64,000 bases of DNA from Pampus argenteus (taxonomy: Eukaryota; Chordata; Actinopteri; Scombriformes; Stromateidae), in NCBI GenBank assembly GCA_036937835.1, contig CM072863.1, positions 22,349,501 to 22,413,500 of the forward strand. The letters run 5' to 3'. The translations under genes and the position numbers were made by a program. The notes under the pieces were generated by a model, which saw only the letters and a list, made by a program, of their open reading frames with translations, did not search any database and was not told the origin of the DNA. This document shows positions 1 to 14,408 of the stretch, piece by piece (within the stretch, counting starts at the first letter, position 1; each line of letters opens with the position of its first letter).

Positions 1-3000
1 ATCTGCATTAACGAGCAGCTGCACAAGTGCGCCTAATGAAGTGGCCGCTGAGTGTGTGTGTACTGCGACAAGATGTCTGCAGTGGAGAGAAGCACAGGTG
101 TCACTGATCACATAAATGATGGCTCCGTTCTTATTCAAGTGTCCCAGACAGACAAATATCTGACACGATCACGCGTGGAATAAAACACGACGGATCTGAA
201 TTCTCACATGTGACACCTCCGTATCCGATAGAAGTCGTTTGAATCACTCTGACACTTTGTGCTTTGCTGATCTCGTCAGCTCTTAAGCCGGCATCATTTA
301 GACAAGCATGTGTCAGACCTGTGAGAAGCTCTTTCATCTCCTTCTCGATTGGAAAGAAAGCTAAAGCGTGAGATGAGAAAGATCACATTTCTCAGGTTAA
401 AAGCTTAAGAAGAATTGACACCTCAACCCTTTGCGTTTCTGGAAACTTTTTTTTACAGACTCGTAAATTGCTTGTTTCCACGTGATGAATGCCATCTGCA
501 CACGAGTCTGTACGTGAACAAAATCCCAAAGTACGAGAATGTCTCTGAAATCACTTACATGTGCCATTTGAGCCTGATTACTTCTTGCATGAGGCCTACG
601 TCTGTTGCACATTAATGAAGAACTATAAGGAACTGTTAGAGAAGTCTAGAAGTTCAAGTTCATTGTCTCAACTTCTGTATGTGAGTGGTGCGGATATGGA
701 TTTGAATGTAAAATAAAATGCATATCAGCACCACTGCAGTATTAAATAGACAGAACAGATGAGAGAGAGAAGCCTGGCTTCAGACCAGCTCTCAGTGCCG
801 GGGACGTCCGTCTGCTGCTGTCATAAAACCAGCCTGCTCCTCAATCCTTTCCTGAATCTGATGAGTTAAAAAAATAATAATGTGAGTCCGGAACCGAAGA
901 ATCAAAGTTAAGTTGAATTTATTTTCTTGTGCAACAAGGAGCAGAGACAACAGCTCAATACTGGGACGTCACAGATTTACAAACTGGGTGGTTCAAACTT
1001 TCTCAGACATCCTAAAAAAAAAATAACATCATGGTATTTTTCTCAGTTCTCTAATTGTGGTTGGTTGGAGATCCTTAAATCTAGATGTCTCCTTCCTGAC
1101 CCGTCCATGACTCTTCTCCTCCAACTTTCCTCAGACTCATTAAATGCTGACATTTCACTTATTTATGGCAACGTTGCAGAAATGAAGCAGAAACATTTAT
1201 CCCATGTCTTAAAAGAGGAATATGTAACCTTTATCTTAAAGCAGGATTACATATATGGTAAAAAAAAAAACCTTTACAGTCCAAACTTTTATAACACACT
1301 GACTGCCAAATACAACACAATTTCATATCAAGAACTGATTTGATTGTTTGGTTGCGCTATTCCACTACTAGTGGACATGAGATATTCTGGATCAGAATAT
1401 CATCTGTATATTGAAACAGATGTTCTATGTAAATATATGTAAACACCACCTACTGAGCACTGCTGAAGTTTAGCTGGTGGAACTCAACCTTAGTGATGAG
1501 GAGAACAGTGGGAACATAAACAGAACCTGTGACAATGCTGCACCTTAACTTAAGTTCCTGTAGTGCAAAAGACCCATGTTGATAGACAGTGTGCAATAGT
1601 GTTACTGTAAAAGTTTGAGATTGCTAACGTAAAAATTAACTGGCTTATAGAATGATAACGGTGCCTATTTTCAAATATGAAAAATCTTCACAAATAATGA
1701 TGATTTCCCAATAAATTTAATACTTTATTTAGTTGTTTTGTTACCATCAACATTATATTTTACTTTTATTTTAATTAACTTGTAATAGGCGCTCCCTGTT
1801 GTCTGTTTAATGTATTTTAATCTGCACGCTGGTGGTTTTTTTTTTCCATGCTGCATTTTGTTATTTCTCACTGTGCAGACACTTGAAGACTCTTGAATAG
1901 AATTAGAAAATGTTAATTGTTAATGCTAATTGCGCTACGTACCGTGCTGATAGGAGTAGAACTATCCAACATGGATTCGCCAACATCCACAGCATGAAGC
2001 TCATTGAAAACATTTAACACAATCAGTGTTTGCAGCACCAAGTGACAACGACACATATTAAAATACTGGATGCTGATGTTTATTTCCCAGTGACCTGATA
2101 CAGAAAGCTGGCGACGGCTAATCGTCCTCTCTCCGTCAAAGGCAGGTACACACACATTATTTCCTCTGAGACTGAAGTTTCCATTTAATAATATGTATTT
2201 CTTTATAATATCAAAGACTGATTCAGTGGACCGTGTTAATCGAGCTCTAACACAGAGGAGTGATGCAAGAGGAGCTAATCAGTTTCAAATGATGCTCTTG
2301 TAAGATAAATATTTCCTCTCATTTGTCTAATTAAAGGGACTTTTTTTTTTTTTTTTTTGCACAATGACAGCCTCACTTCCTCATATAAAATATAAACGTT
2401 ATATCATAATCTGCATATGTCACTGTACTCATGATCTGTGAACCATATATCATGAGACAAAACACCGAAACTTTTGATGGACTCCAGAGTGTTTAATGCG
2501 TTTCTAGCAGTTCCCAAACAATACATCCCTAATTAGAGTTGCCTTAGCATGACGCAGCGCAGGGATTTGTCACACTGAGGTGAACTCTAATTGGGAAAGC
2601 CGATTGAGCCGCCGCTCGCGTGGAAACGAGAAAAGTTACACAAAGTGATGAATCCAGACAAGTCAGATGCTGACGGTCTCGTCCACTACTGACTGGTGAC
2701 CGCGAGGAGCCCTCTGGAGGATCATGGGATTCGACAAACCTGATTGAAGACGACAGTTTCAGGTCAAAGAAACCTGGATAAGAAAGGTCTCTAATGAAAG
2801 ACCTGAGGCGCGTCACTGAGGTGTTTACACCCTTATTAAAGGATTTTGGCTGTATTATCATCTTTAAAAATCTATTGAATTTAATCTTATCCTGCAGCGT
2901 TGCACCAGCAGCACATACTGTACATATAAAACACACCTCTTCTTATCTTCTTCTCCCACTTTTCTCTTGTTTCTTCTAAAGTAAGAGAGGCGGTTGTTTG

Positions 3001-3869
3001 TCATTGTTTTTCTTCCATTTTGCTGCTTTGGTAATTGCTATTGTTGCCGTCCTATTGGCTGACAGTGTTAAACTAAAGCAGTGCACCATCAAAATGTCTG
3101 TGTGTGTCTACTCTATTCTTTCTCCACCACTCCATCAAACAGATGAACTTCTTTTTTTCTCGGCATGAAGCATGATTCACAGTGTTTTCTTCCTCCCACC
3201 TTTTGTTCCTTTCCTCTGCCTCAGTCATCCACTTCACAAGACTACTCCACAGTGCTTGCAGCTTGTGGGATTGTGCAACCTTTCTTCCTTTCATTGACTT
3301 AACGAGCTGTACTCAGCTGAATTGCTGCATGTTGTTCAGTACATTGCAAGGCGTACTTTCACAAAAGCTAAATTGGGGAAGACAAGCAGAGCATCTTGCA
3401 AACTTGAATCAGTAAAACGATAAAACCTAAACAGCAAATTTGAGCCAGTCGTACATGTTAATGAGTGCGTTTACGCGTTTATGTAATGATGATGAGGTTA
3501 AAGAATCATTCTGCTTAATTACAGCAGACTATTATCTATTATTTCACAGATTATTGTTACATGATAACAGTATCTGATATGTTAGTTAGATAATGTTAGC
3601 CCACATGTGCAGCGCTCAGTGTTCTGAGGTAGCGGTATACCATGTGACGTGTGACATCACACCTTCTACATCCAGCTTCATATACAGTCTATGATTTGAG
3701 GTAAAACTGAAAGTGAGACACCTGAAATGTCTTTACTAACCTTTCACTGCATAGAGAAGAGTGTGTGTACTTTTATAGTGAGCAGTGACAGTTATTATAA
3801 TGTTTATTACCAATAGAATAGATGGTTTAAAACTCGAAAAATAGGACCATGAACCTTTTTCTCTCTTAC
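1..3869 (-). other. cpne9 intron (partial), no further exon seen
   Basis: This 3.9-kb stretch follows the donor at 3869. I searched the minus strand for the remaining copine VWA and C-terminal motifs and found none. It contains short poly-T runs (about 2341-2358) and AT-rich sequence. The open frames here have no recognisable domains and no consistent splice context. Confidence 0.7.
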
Positions 3870-4051
3870 CAGTGGGAATGCGTGGGAGATCTTGCCGTCG
3901 GGGGGGAGTTTGGCTCCGAAGCCGTAAGCTGGGAAGAGTTTGTCACTGTCGTAGTCCTGGATGATCTCCCCCACGGCCTTCAGGGCCATGGCGTACGCGT
4001 TCATCTGGTAGGGACTCATGTAGTGCAGAGAGGTGGGCTGTGAGGGGTTAC
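3870..4051 (-). CDS. cpne9: cpne9 exon: VWA domain, last exon in window
   Basis: This 182-bp exon begins NPSQPTSLHYMSPYQMNAYA, continues MALKAVGEIIQDYDSDKLFP and AYGFGAKLPPDGKISHAFPL, and ends in phase 0. It is a core part of the copine VWA domain. Acceptor is CCTCTCTCCAG, donor GTAAGAGAG. A GT repeat (transcript sense, 4077-4099) lies about 25 nt upstream of the acceptor. The next exon (expected to begin with N and to include LLIITDGVISD) was not found between 3869 and 1, so it lies off the window. Confidence 0.98.
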
Positions 4052-4372
4052 CTGGAGAGAGGCGCACCGTCAGATATACACACACACACACACACACAAT
4101 GCAAAGGAGGATTTTAAAAAGATAGCATGCAGCAACACTGACATTATCAGGTAGTTTACCAGAGTGAGACATTATGACCTAATTTCAGTCACATTGATGT
4201 GTTTGATACATTTATTCCATCATACAGGCTCCCGCCTACTGTTTTAAAATTCACCTAAAATTACAACAACCAATTTAACCCCGCGAGTCCAAGTGAGAGT
4301 TCGCTGTGTGGGTTCCAGTCTAACTCGGATAGAAAAAAATGACTCAAATGTCAGGGAAATGTCCGCTGAGTG

Positions 4373-4403
<31 letters not shown>

Positions 4404-7400
4404 TAGATGAAGAAAAGCTGAAAAAAAAGAGGCCATGTCAGTTGTGTAGGTGCACTTAGGCATCAGTGTATAGGAGCCTAAACAGATGGTATGAGAACAG
4501 TGAATGTTCATAACTACTAAATATGTTAAATAATGTTAGTCATAATCCATCATTTTCTGTTTGTTGTTCAACACAAATGAATAAGAGCCCCACTGTGAAG
4601 ACCGTGAATCTTCAGCTGAATTTAATAAATATTTAATTAATCTGGTAAACGTGACAATTCATTGTGATATTAATTTTAGGTGATATCAGCCGGCCCTATC
4701 ACTACGGTCTTCTTTTAATAATTAATGTACAACACATTGTTATGTTCCTTCTGGCCAAATTACCCAGAGCTACAATAAGAAAATGCTAATTATTTGCATG
4801 TTTTGCACTGATAATAGAAATTCTCATTAAACTGAAATGTTTGATTTTAATTACTCTTCAGATTTTTCCATTTTAAAACGCATTCATTAATTAGTAAATT
4901 ACTTATTACTTACTTATTATATTATTATTATAAATGTGTCATGCATTGCGCTGATAGTTAAATAATTAAGAAAATGACCCTTCAGATGTTCCGTACAGGA
5001 CGTCAGATGTTATAATATATCTTATTTATTTACACAAAGGGACAGCATCACAAATAATTTGACAACGATGTTTACTTTTAATACTACTTACTAGAGATTT
5101 ACTAGAGAAGTAAATCAGTCATATCGATTGAGAATCATATGTTGCAGAAATATGACAACATATTTTCTTAGAACACAATATAACCTCAATAAAAACTGAC
5201 AATCACAGACAACACACACACACACAAACAGGGAAAAGATGCCGTCCTACCATTGGATGCTGTGAAGTCTATTGCCACTGTGAAATTGAGTTGTGTCCTG
5301 TTGGGAGATCGAGCACATCAGTATCATTCAAAACACAAATATTATCTCGCCAAATGTTCTGTGCTGATATTCAGTTTGAGTTGGATTCATATCAGGGAGA
5401 AAACCATCATTTAGACCGGGAAAAAGAAAGCTTCATTTTAACCACCGATTCAGTGTTATTCAACATAATAACACGAGGGTCTCCTGGATGATATAATATA
5501 AAACATATTGGCCTATCTCTCATTTCTTTCATCAGTCTGTCACCGAATAAAAATGACGTTTGGAGTTTACTTTCTATATATTTAAAGACAGCTCGGCTCC
5601 ACTACAGCAGTTGCTTTCTTATAGGTTGAGCCTAAAGATTTTGAAGTTATTTAATTATGTTTACGATTTATAACTGTGATCTCTGCTGTATGAAAACTTC
5701 TACAGAGACTCTTTGTCCGCGCTTCACTCAAACTTGCAAGATGCAAATTAGAGCTGTGACATTTAGCCCTCGAAGGTCTTCTGTGAAACGGTGTTTATTA
5801 AAGGCCAGTAAAAAAAACAACAGAAAGTAGCATCCTTATCTAAGCCACACGACATACTGTTGAGAAAGATTCTGTTCTAAGTCTGGATTTTTACTTATTA
5901 GCATTAAAACAATTTTTTTTTTTACTTCAGGAACATAACCCGGTAGTCCCAGTTTCACTTCTGCTAATAAACTTAAATCACCAATTTTCCCTGTTCGGGA
6001 GGTTGAAAAACAACCCTTATAAACATAATCATGCTCGAGATTCCGGGTGAGTTGCTTTCATTAATTTAAACTGTACTAATACAGTTAATAGGTGCAGATC
6101 TGTGAGTTTTATAGCAAAAAAAAGAACAGGTGATTCAGTGGTTGCCTAGCAACAATAGAAAAGACACAGCAAGCTATTCTGTTTTTAAAATTATAGGCGA
6201 ATTCAACAACAACAACAACAACAAAAAAAAGGCAATGTGGTGCATCTGATGTTCTGTCTGACTGGGGCCTTATTCTTCAGTCAGTGTTGGATTACAGTCT
6301 ACACTACACTACACTACACTACACTACACTCAGCAGCAATATCTCACCAGGTTGTAATTTGAAGGTCTGACTGATAAAACATCAGAAAGCGAGCTCTTAC
6401 CCTCCTCTGATGAAGTCGACAAACGTGTATTCTGACTCCACTTTGAAAGACAGCAGAGTCACCTTGAAGACGGAAAGTGAAAGGTTAGAAATGAGAGGAG
6501 AGGAACGTCTCCCAGCAGAGAGGACAAAGACACAACATCTGCCAGGCTTGGCAAACACCAGCAGGTCTTACCGTCCCTGAATTGACGTATTTCTTCTTCT
6601 TGCCTTTCTTTTTAGGATTCAAAACCTGGGCCACAAGAAAAAAACAACCGAAAGAAATTAGTTTGTTTTTTGTTTTTTTTAAACAAATAGTACACTTCAG
6701 CAGAAACGTTTATTAATTCAGAGCATGTATGAGCCTCTATGGGTGGATAATACGGTACATTGTTCTCAGACGAGGGCAGGAATTCATTATAGGAGAATTC
6801 ACTTAAATGAATAATATATAACTATGTCAAGGAATTATTGATGCTGTTGCAAGTTCACAAAACATTGTTACGGTTTTTATACCCTTTAAACATTCAGGAA
6901 AGTAAGGGTTTGGAGAAGATATGGGATTCCATTTGGACTATTCTTTTTGCTGATCCAAGTAGTTATTCCTTTCTTTTCTTTTACCTCGTAGACATTGAAC
7001 TGGCTCTGGCCTCTGGACAGCTCTCTGTAGCTGGTGGTGAACTCTCCGATAAAGTCATGACTGGAAAGACAGGTAGAAAGAAAGAAAAAAAAACCTGAGA
7101 TGTATTCATCTGCAACGTTATTTTCTGGCTGCTTTGACCAAGGATGATATTTCTGTTGTCAGCAGTGCCAGCATTGCTGTGTTAGCAGCTACAGTTTCAC
7201 TGTGAAATAGTTGGAAAGTTGAGGTTTCATTCCCTTATATACTTCATCTTTATCCAACAACATATGACACAGATATGAGCAAATCACATTATTAAAGACG
7301 CATTCATTGATTGAGCTGTGAATACAACACTGTTATCACACGACATGTTTATCATTCATTTATAGTCGTGTTTGTGTCCACCTGAGGAATCGAAGGCTAA

Positions 7401-10400
7401 TATTCACTCTCATTCAGGCTCAGCCGACTCCTGAGGGAAAGATGCGGCTCTGCTAAGTGATTCATTGTGTTTACTGGCAAGTTGCTAACTCTGTCTGTCT
7501 GCCATTCGCTGCTGCTGGGCGTACAAAAGCAGAGCTATCGTCAGCTACAGAAAACACTGAGGTTAGGCTGAAACAAAAGTGACGAGCTGAAAGACGCTAA
7601 AACTAGTAGCTCTAGAGTTGAGTGATGATTCTCACAATCCACATATTTAAGTCATTGTGTGTGTGTACAAAATGTGGCTGGAGGAACAGTCAACGTCTAA
7701 TAACTGAATAACCTGTTAGACACTGTGTGGTCCAGCAGATCAGTGACTAAGCTGCAGCAGTTCCGGTCTCACACTGGTTACAAATAACTGAGACCAATTT
7801 CACTTTAAATCCTAAATTCACCTCTTCTCATCCCCAACATGTTCATCATGATTGTTCGACAGTTTCATTATGAAGAGAAGAGTCCTCACCAACAGACTTG
7901 CTCCTATTTCAAATCTGCTGTCTACACGTTATGACTCATGGTTCAAAGTATTAGATGGGGCGTTGAGGGGAAACTGCACAATATTGTAAATACTGATACT
8001 GATACTGGTAAGGATCATCTATGGATCAAACTGAGTTGAGGCTGCCCATCTTGTAATAAAATAGCATTTTAATTTGCATGTGATTTCACTCCTTCCCCAG
8101 TACACGGTCATTGCACTTCATTTGTGTCACAATGAAAACACTGGTCCTGAATCTTTTTTTTTTTTCCATCTCCCTCCAGCATCATCAGACTGGTAAATAT
8201 CAACCCCCTGCATGCCCTCACATCGCTGCATCTCAGTATATCACCACCTGAAGCTGTGCGTGACACCGCCGCCGCTGCCTGTGTAATGCTGGTATTTAGA
8301 CGGGAATCCTCAAGGAGCAAGCAACGAGTTCATCTCCCCACAGGCAGAGAGGAGGGAGATGAAATGTAACGACGGGGGGAGAGAGAGAGGAAACGGAAAG
8401 AAAGCAGTAAACGCACCAGGGGGTTAGGTAAAGAAAGAGACAGAACAACTAAACTTAGAGGAGGAAAAAGTAATGAGGAGAAGAGACTAAAAGGAGAAAG
8501 AGCCTGACAGACTGCAGCAGGTGGTGAAGTTTGTCGCTTATGCAGCTTTTTGTTTTTTTACAACGAGGAGTGATGGAGTGATGCTCCTTGAATCAGCATC
8601 TGCTATAGCTCAAGACTATAAATCTGGAGGCGTGGAGTCAGAAAGAAGTGAGGTTAGCAGACTACGGGCTAGCTGCTAGCATAACACATTGAATCTGCGA
8701 TTTAACTGTTGCATTGCATTGTGGGTAATATAGGTTTTTGACAAGGATAGAGAATGCATTGAATCAAACAAAATCTCAAAATCTGGATCTCTTTTTTTTG
8801 TTTGTTTTTTGTGCAATGCTAAATCAGTGAAAAACACATTATCTTTTGTCCACACACTTGTCACTTGGTCTAATTATATGAATCCATTTTTCATTTCGTA
8901 ATGTAAATTTGTTTTACGCTTTAGAGTTGTCTGTAGCGGTGAGCTGTATATGGCTCTATGTAGAGGAAACACTGCTGCATGTGGAGCATTACATTCACAC
9001 GTAGAGGCTTTATACCGTTCACCTGCCAGATGCTTTTGATTTGTCACCCGGCGTGTGCCAGGTGGGTGGAGCCCTCCGTTTGTTGTAATAAGACAGAAAG
9101 ACCTGTACCCCTCCCTCGGGTCACAAAGAACAAGCTGTGACATTTAAAGGAATCCGATGCGGAGCTGAAAATGAACAAAGGAAAAAGAGAGAGCGCTTAC
9201 CTCCCGTCTCGGTCCCAGTCGTAAACGTCCACTTTGACTGTCCTGGAGGAGGCGAGGTGACGGAGCGGAAATGAGATTCACAGAGAAGAGACGGAGCGTG
9301 AGGGTGAGAAAGAGAAATGATTACGAGCAGGAAAGTAAGTCGGGAAGTAAACTTTTCTTGGCCTTTACTTCACAGAATGCCTCACATTTTAAAATAACTA
9401 CTGATCTTCATGAGAAAAAGACAAACACTTATAATAGTCATGTCTGTGTCAAAAATAAACTGTGGGCCAATACTGATGCCAGATTAAGGGTCCCTCATGT
9501 TTGCCGTGTGCACTGTCCTGATTATATTTTGCCTTGAGCCCAAAAGATACCAAACCTCTACCTGTACCATGCTGGCTGTGAAATAATCAGCGTCAAAACA
9601 TTAGATTTTTATTCAACTATATGTTGGCCCCTCTACAAGACTGGTACTCCTAATTAGGTAATAATGCGACAGTAAGAGCTGCCTGAGGGTCCTTATCATT
9701 TCTGTTTACACTGTGCTGTGGAGCATATCTCGAAACAAAATTAGCATTTAATACAAATATCACAAATTAAATTTGACACATAGTGCATGTAAATGCTTTA
9801 AAAACTGTCCAAACAGCTGGCCACTGAAGTTCTAATGCACACATGGTGCTCTAGTGAGTATTTCTGGCAGCAGGATGGTGTGTGTGTGTGTGTGTGTGTG
9901 TTCATGGTGATGAATGAACATGTCACCATGTGCAACAGTGTGACTCATTAATGCCTTTTTAATAGTTTTTGGACAATGGAGCTTTATGGCACAAAGGAAT
10001 AAGACATATCAGGCTTTGAATACTCACACAATATTTAGTATTATATAATATTTATAATATATTTATATATATTTTTGTGGGATTTGTTGATAATAAGATG
10101 AATCCTTTAAAATGAATCCTTTAAAATAACAGTGTAAGCTATTTATTATTTCTTTATTATATGGCCTGTGGATCCATGAATTTAAAAACTGACTTTTTAT
10201 TGCAAAGGGAACTGTTTTAACTGCTGGTTTTTGTTGGCATCTTTTTTTGTGCATTTTACTTTTGTCCTCCACAAAAGTAATTAATATTAGGAGCAGCACG
10301 GAGGAGAAGTGAGCTGTGACATAATCATGAGGTGGATGGGAAGGAAATTCAAAGGTTTGTCCAGGGAGGTCAATAGCTGCGAATAAATAAAACACAAGAA

Positions 10401-13400
10401 ATTTAAGAAATACATTTACCAGTTTCACAACACACAGGAATCATACGCAATACAGAACCACTACATTCACGCAAGACCACGCAATCAAATTGAAATTGTT
10501 TCAAAATGCAGAAACATTATTTGTTTCATAGAAATGGTTTTAAAATGTTTTCAGGCTGTCTCTGTCTCGGTCCTTTGCTCTCTGTCTGTGATGAAGCTAT
10601 AAATAGCTGCAGGTTGAAACTCTTGGCTGAGTGATCAGTGCAGTTGTCCGCGGTCTGGAAGACCAGGGTCTGAGACTCTGTGTGGGGACCCTCTTCCGCT
10701 GCTTTATTGGCAGGCAGCTCATGTCCCATTTTCCTGGATCTTTTCCTGCACTGAATCTTTTAGTGGTGCAGAGTACCGGACCATACCGGCCTACTTCCAG
10801 CCCTGGTTTTATGTTGTAGCAATGATGTGGTAAACGTCCGGTTATGTTTAGGCACAGAAGAAAGATCACAGTTTGGGTTAAAATGCAGTAAAATGCTAAA
10901 ATCTAGTACGTGCGACACGGAAGATCTTTTTTGTCTATGAACCTTTATGTATCTGTTACTCAGTTCTGTTTTTGTAACTGGTGGAATGTGGCTACTTTTT
11001 TTTTTTTTTTTACTAAATACAATATACGCATTGCCAATTGCAAATGCAAGAAAAATTCATTTAACGTGTTTGTTAGATCTTCCTGTTGAGAGACAGTGAA
11101 TAGAAATATAAGCACCTTTACGTGGTAGTGTGTTGAGCCCCGTCTAGGTTAACCACTGAGAATTATTATTTTACTTTAGGCTAAATGTTAAAACTTGGAT
11201 CAATGGTTTATTGATGTTTGTGTTTGCTGCTGCGTTGCCTCCATGTTGGTCTCAATAACACCAGCACTGGCCTGAGACTGACCACATGGCCGACTGCTGG
11301 CATTATTCTGACCACCACAGAGCACAGAGAGCATCACTGACCTGCACCCCGCCTTGCTTTACACACATCCGGTATGAGTCTTTACATTTCAATGAGTTCC
11401 AAAACACAATAAACTTTTAAATGAATGACAAAATTATGGAATTTTTCAACATTAACATTGGTGTTTATTTATGATGGAGTATGAGGATGACCCAGGTTGA
11501 CTGGGTTTCAGTATGTAAGCACTATGACTCTATGTTTCTGTCACTGTCAGTCTGAATGGGGAAACTACATTATGTGCAGAACACAGAGCAATACAACAAA
11601 CAGCTCCTGCTGCATTTGCATAAAGCCCACTGAGCTTTAATCACTTTCTGATGCCATGGCTGCTCTAGGCTCAGCTGTCTAGAGGAAAGCAGATCCCCAC
11701 TGAACTCCAGCTGCTGCTTATTGACTCGTACATCAGGCAACTGTTTTCTCTGATAATAAGAGACGGTGCTTATTGGTAAAACCTGTAACTTCAGCAGATC
11801 AGTATCACTCATTTGACACATAAAAGCTGACAGACTGCTCTCATCTGTTTTATGCCATCCCATCTATCTGTTTTTATGGAGTATTGAAATCTCATAATGT
11901 TTTTTCCTTGAAATATTATCTCTTTATTCCCAAATTCAGTTTTGTTTTATTGCATTGCTACCGTGTATCATAATATTACAACTCGCTTCTTCAAATTATT
12001 CATTTAAATCTTTGAGAAACTGACATTTTTTCTCAAAATATTACAACTTGATTCTCGAAATATGCTCTTTTTTTTCCCCTTCAGTGTGGCCCTAATACTG
12101 CATTGTAGTTTGTAATACATACACCAGTATCTGACTGTAGCAAGGGTTGATTGTTGTCATTGTTGGTGTTGATGATGATGTTTGTGTACTATTCTGTATG
12201 GTGAAGGTGGGAATGGGTAATAAGTAATAATCTCACAGACTACGTGAGATTCTAGAATTATAAGTAATTTGCTGGAGAGGTATGTATGAGATGTATGATG
12301 TGTACTACAGCAGCTACAGCTATTGTGTGTCCAAGTTAAATTTCCTTTGGGATGACGGAGTCTTATCTTATATGCTAATTTCTGTTTATTTATCTACATA
12401 ATAAATGTGCAACAATACAAACCGAGATGAAGGTTAGTATTGAATTCAGTCCAGTATTGAATTTACATTTTCACAACTTTTCTGCATTTCCTACGAATAG
12501 ATTTTGAACTAATTGTTCAACTTAACTTTTGTTAACTCACATCTCAGGCAGCAAGGAAGCTGAAGTTGAAGCAGCTTAACAGTTACAGTTTATAATGGGA
12601 ATTTAGGAGCACATGGTACATTAAATCATCACCTGTCAGCAGCCAGACTAACACTCCTCTGACACGCTGCAGGGATTTCTGTTTAGTAACCTCTGAATGT
12701 TCTGTTAACCTCTGACCCCTGCGCTGTCCCCTCACCTGTCGTAGTCGCCGTTGCAGAGCGCTCGAACGGGGATGGTGAACGACTGCCAAACGGGGTTCAG
12801 GTTGTTCTTGATCACCTCGGTCTTGTGGCAGATAGTGAATCTGGAAACACAAAGAGGCAGCTTACAATGAGGATGAAAGGTCTAAATGTTTCTGATCTGA
12901 GAGTTCATGTTGTTGGGGGTAAAGACAAGACAGAAAATCAAACAAGTTTGCTCTATTTGCAGTATTCAAAGGTAGCTCATACTGAGATACAGACAGTCTC
13001 TTGAAGTATGTTTCAGTTGCGTGAGACAGCAGAAACAGAACAGATTCAAAAAGGGTTTTGATCCCAAACTGAAATATTGAAGGCGACAGAACGTACAGAT
13101 TAGAAGTCTCTGTCTCAATGTCAAGAAAATCTATTAGACCTTCTTCCATCTGACAGACTCCTCGTGGGACTCGATCCAACAGAGAAATCTGCTGGCAGAG
13201 TTTCAGTCGCTGTCGGTAACAAGCAAAGAGTTGCGACAGAGGAGGAGCAGACTCGCCTCGGGGTGACGGACTAACAGATGGACTGTACTGTAGGGGGATT
13301 TGCTCTCACTAACAAACACAAGCTGAATACACACTTAACAAAAACACACACTCACGTGCCATCCTCGTTGCTCCGGTAGAAGACCAGGAAAGGGTCAGAC

Positions 13401-13899
13401 TTGCCAAAGAAATCCTTTTTGTCCAGCTTGTTGGCACAGAACTGCATAGTAGCTATGTCCTGCGAGAACCAAACACTTTGTTTTTACACCTTTTAGTCGT
13501 TTTTTTTTTTAGTTTTTTCCAGTTTTACTTCAACTTGGACTAAATGGACTTTAAATTTGAGTTTGAAAGCAGGTGTACAGAGTGTCTTTATGATCACCTT
13601 TTGCTGATAAAAGAAGAGTGCATTGTAGAAACAATGACAAGCATTAACTAAAACCAACAGACCTCATGAACCATAACTAATACATGTGAATGTAAGCTTT
13701 GAGTTCTGATGCCCTCCAGGACTCTGGAGTATACTGTCAACTCTTCTCTGTGGCCTGTGGTGTGATTATAACCTTCCCTATATTCATATCATGCATATGG
13801 ATGTGAGGAAGGGTGTATACATTACAGTAGTCAAAGTCATGACCAGCATATGTAACTGCATATGTTTATATGTGCAAACACACGCTGTAATACCATGGT

Positions 13900-13934
<35 letters not shown>

Positions 13935-14358
13935 TTACTTTGATTAGAGTGTCTAATTATTTACCCACCATGGGAAGAAAATTTAACTAAAAGACTGGAT
14001 AAATAATTCATGAGCGGCTCTCATCATCACTTTTGAAGGAAAAGTAAAAATTCACTTTCTTTCCACTTAATGCAGATGACAAAATTATTCTCGAGTGTTT
14101 GGTCATTTAAATTCACTCGGCAAAGTTAAAAATGGAAACACAGAACATGACCGTCATGAACTCAAACTGTAGAGCTTAACTTTCTGACCCCTGTCTCAGA
14201 CTGTTTATATCACTGTGTGTGTGTGTGTGTGTGTGTGCGTGTGTGTGTAATCCTGAGTATGATCTGATACTAACACGGCAGTTACTGAGCTCCTCGGCTG
14301 TGAAGATGATGGTTCCACACTTCTTCCCAGGAATCCCACTGAGAGAGAGAGAGAGAGA

Positions 14359-14408
<50 letters not shown>

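Noticed and set aside
927..1343. Plus-strand 138-codon open frame
   Set aside because: AT-rich, no recognisable domain, no splice context and no similarity that I know; length alone is not persuasive in a 64-kb AT-rich window.
2544..2936. Minus-strand 130-codon open frame, considered as a downstream copine exon
   Set aside because: None of the expected VWA motifs (such as LLIITDGVISD or VQFVPFRDY) occur in it.
3849..4043. Plus-strand open frame of 64 codons
   Set aside because: Antisense shadow of the VWA exon at 3870-4051.
12583..12852. Minus-strand open frame overlapping a copine exon
   Set aside because: It reads the exon in the wrong frame. The copine frame in the same interval gives the conserved C2B sequence with correct splice phases.
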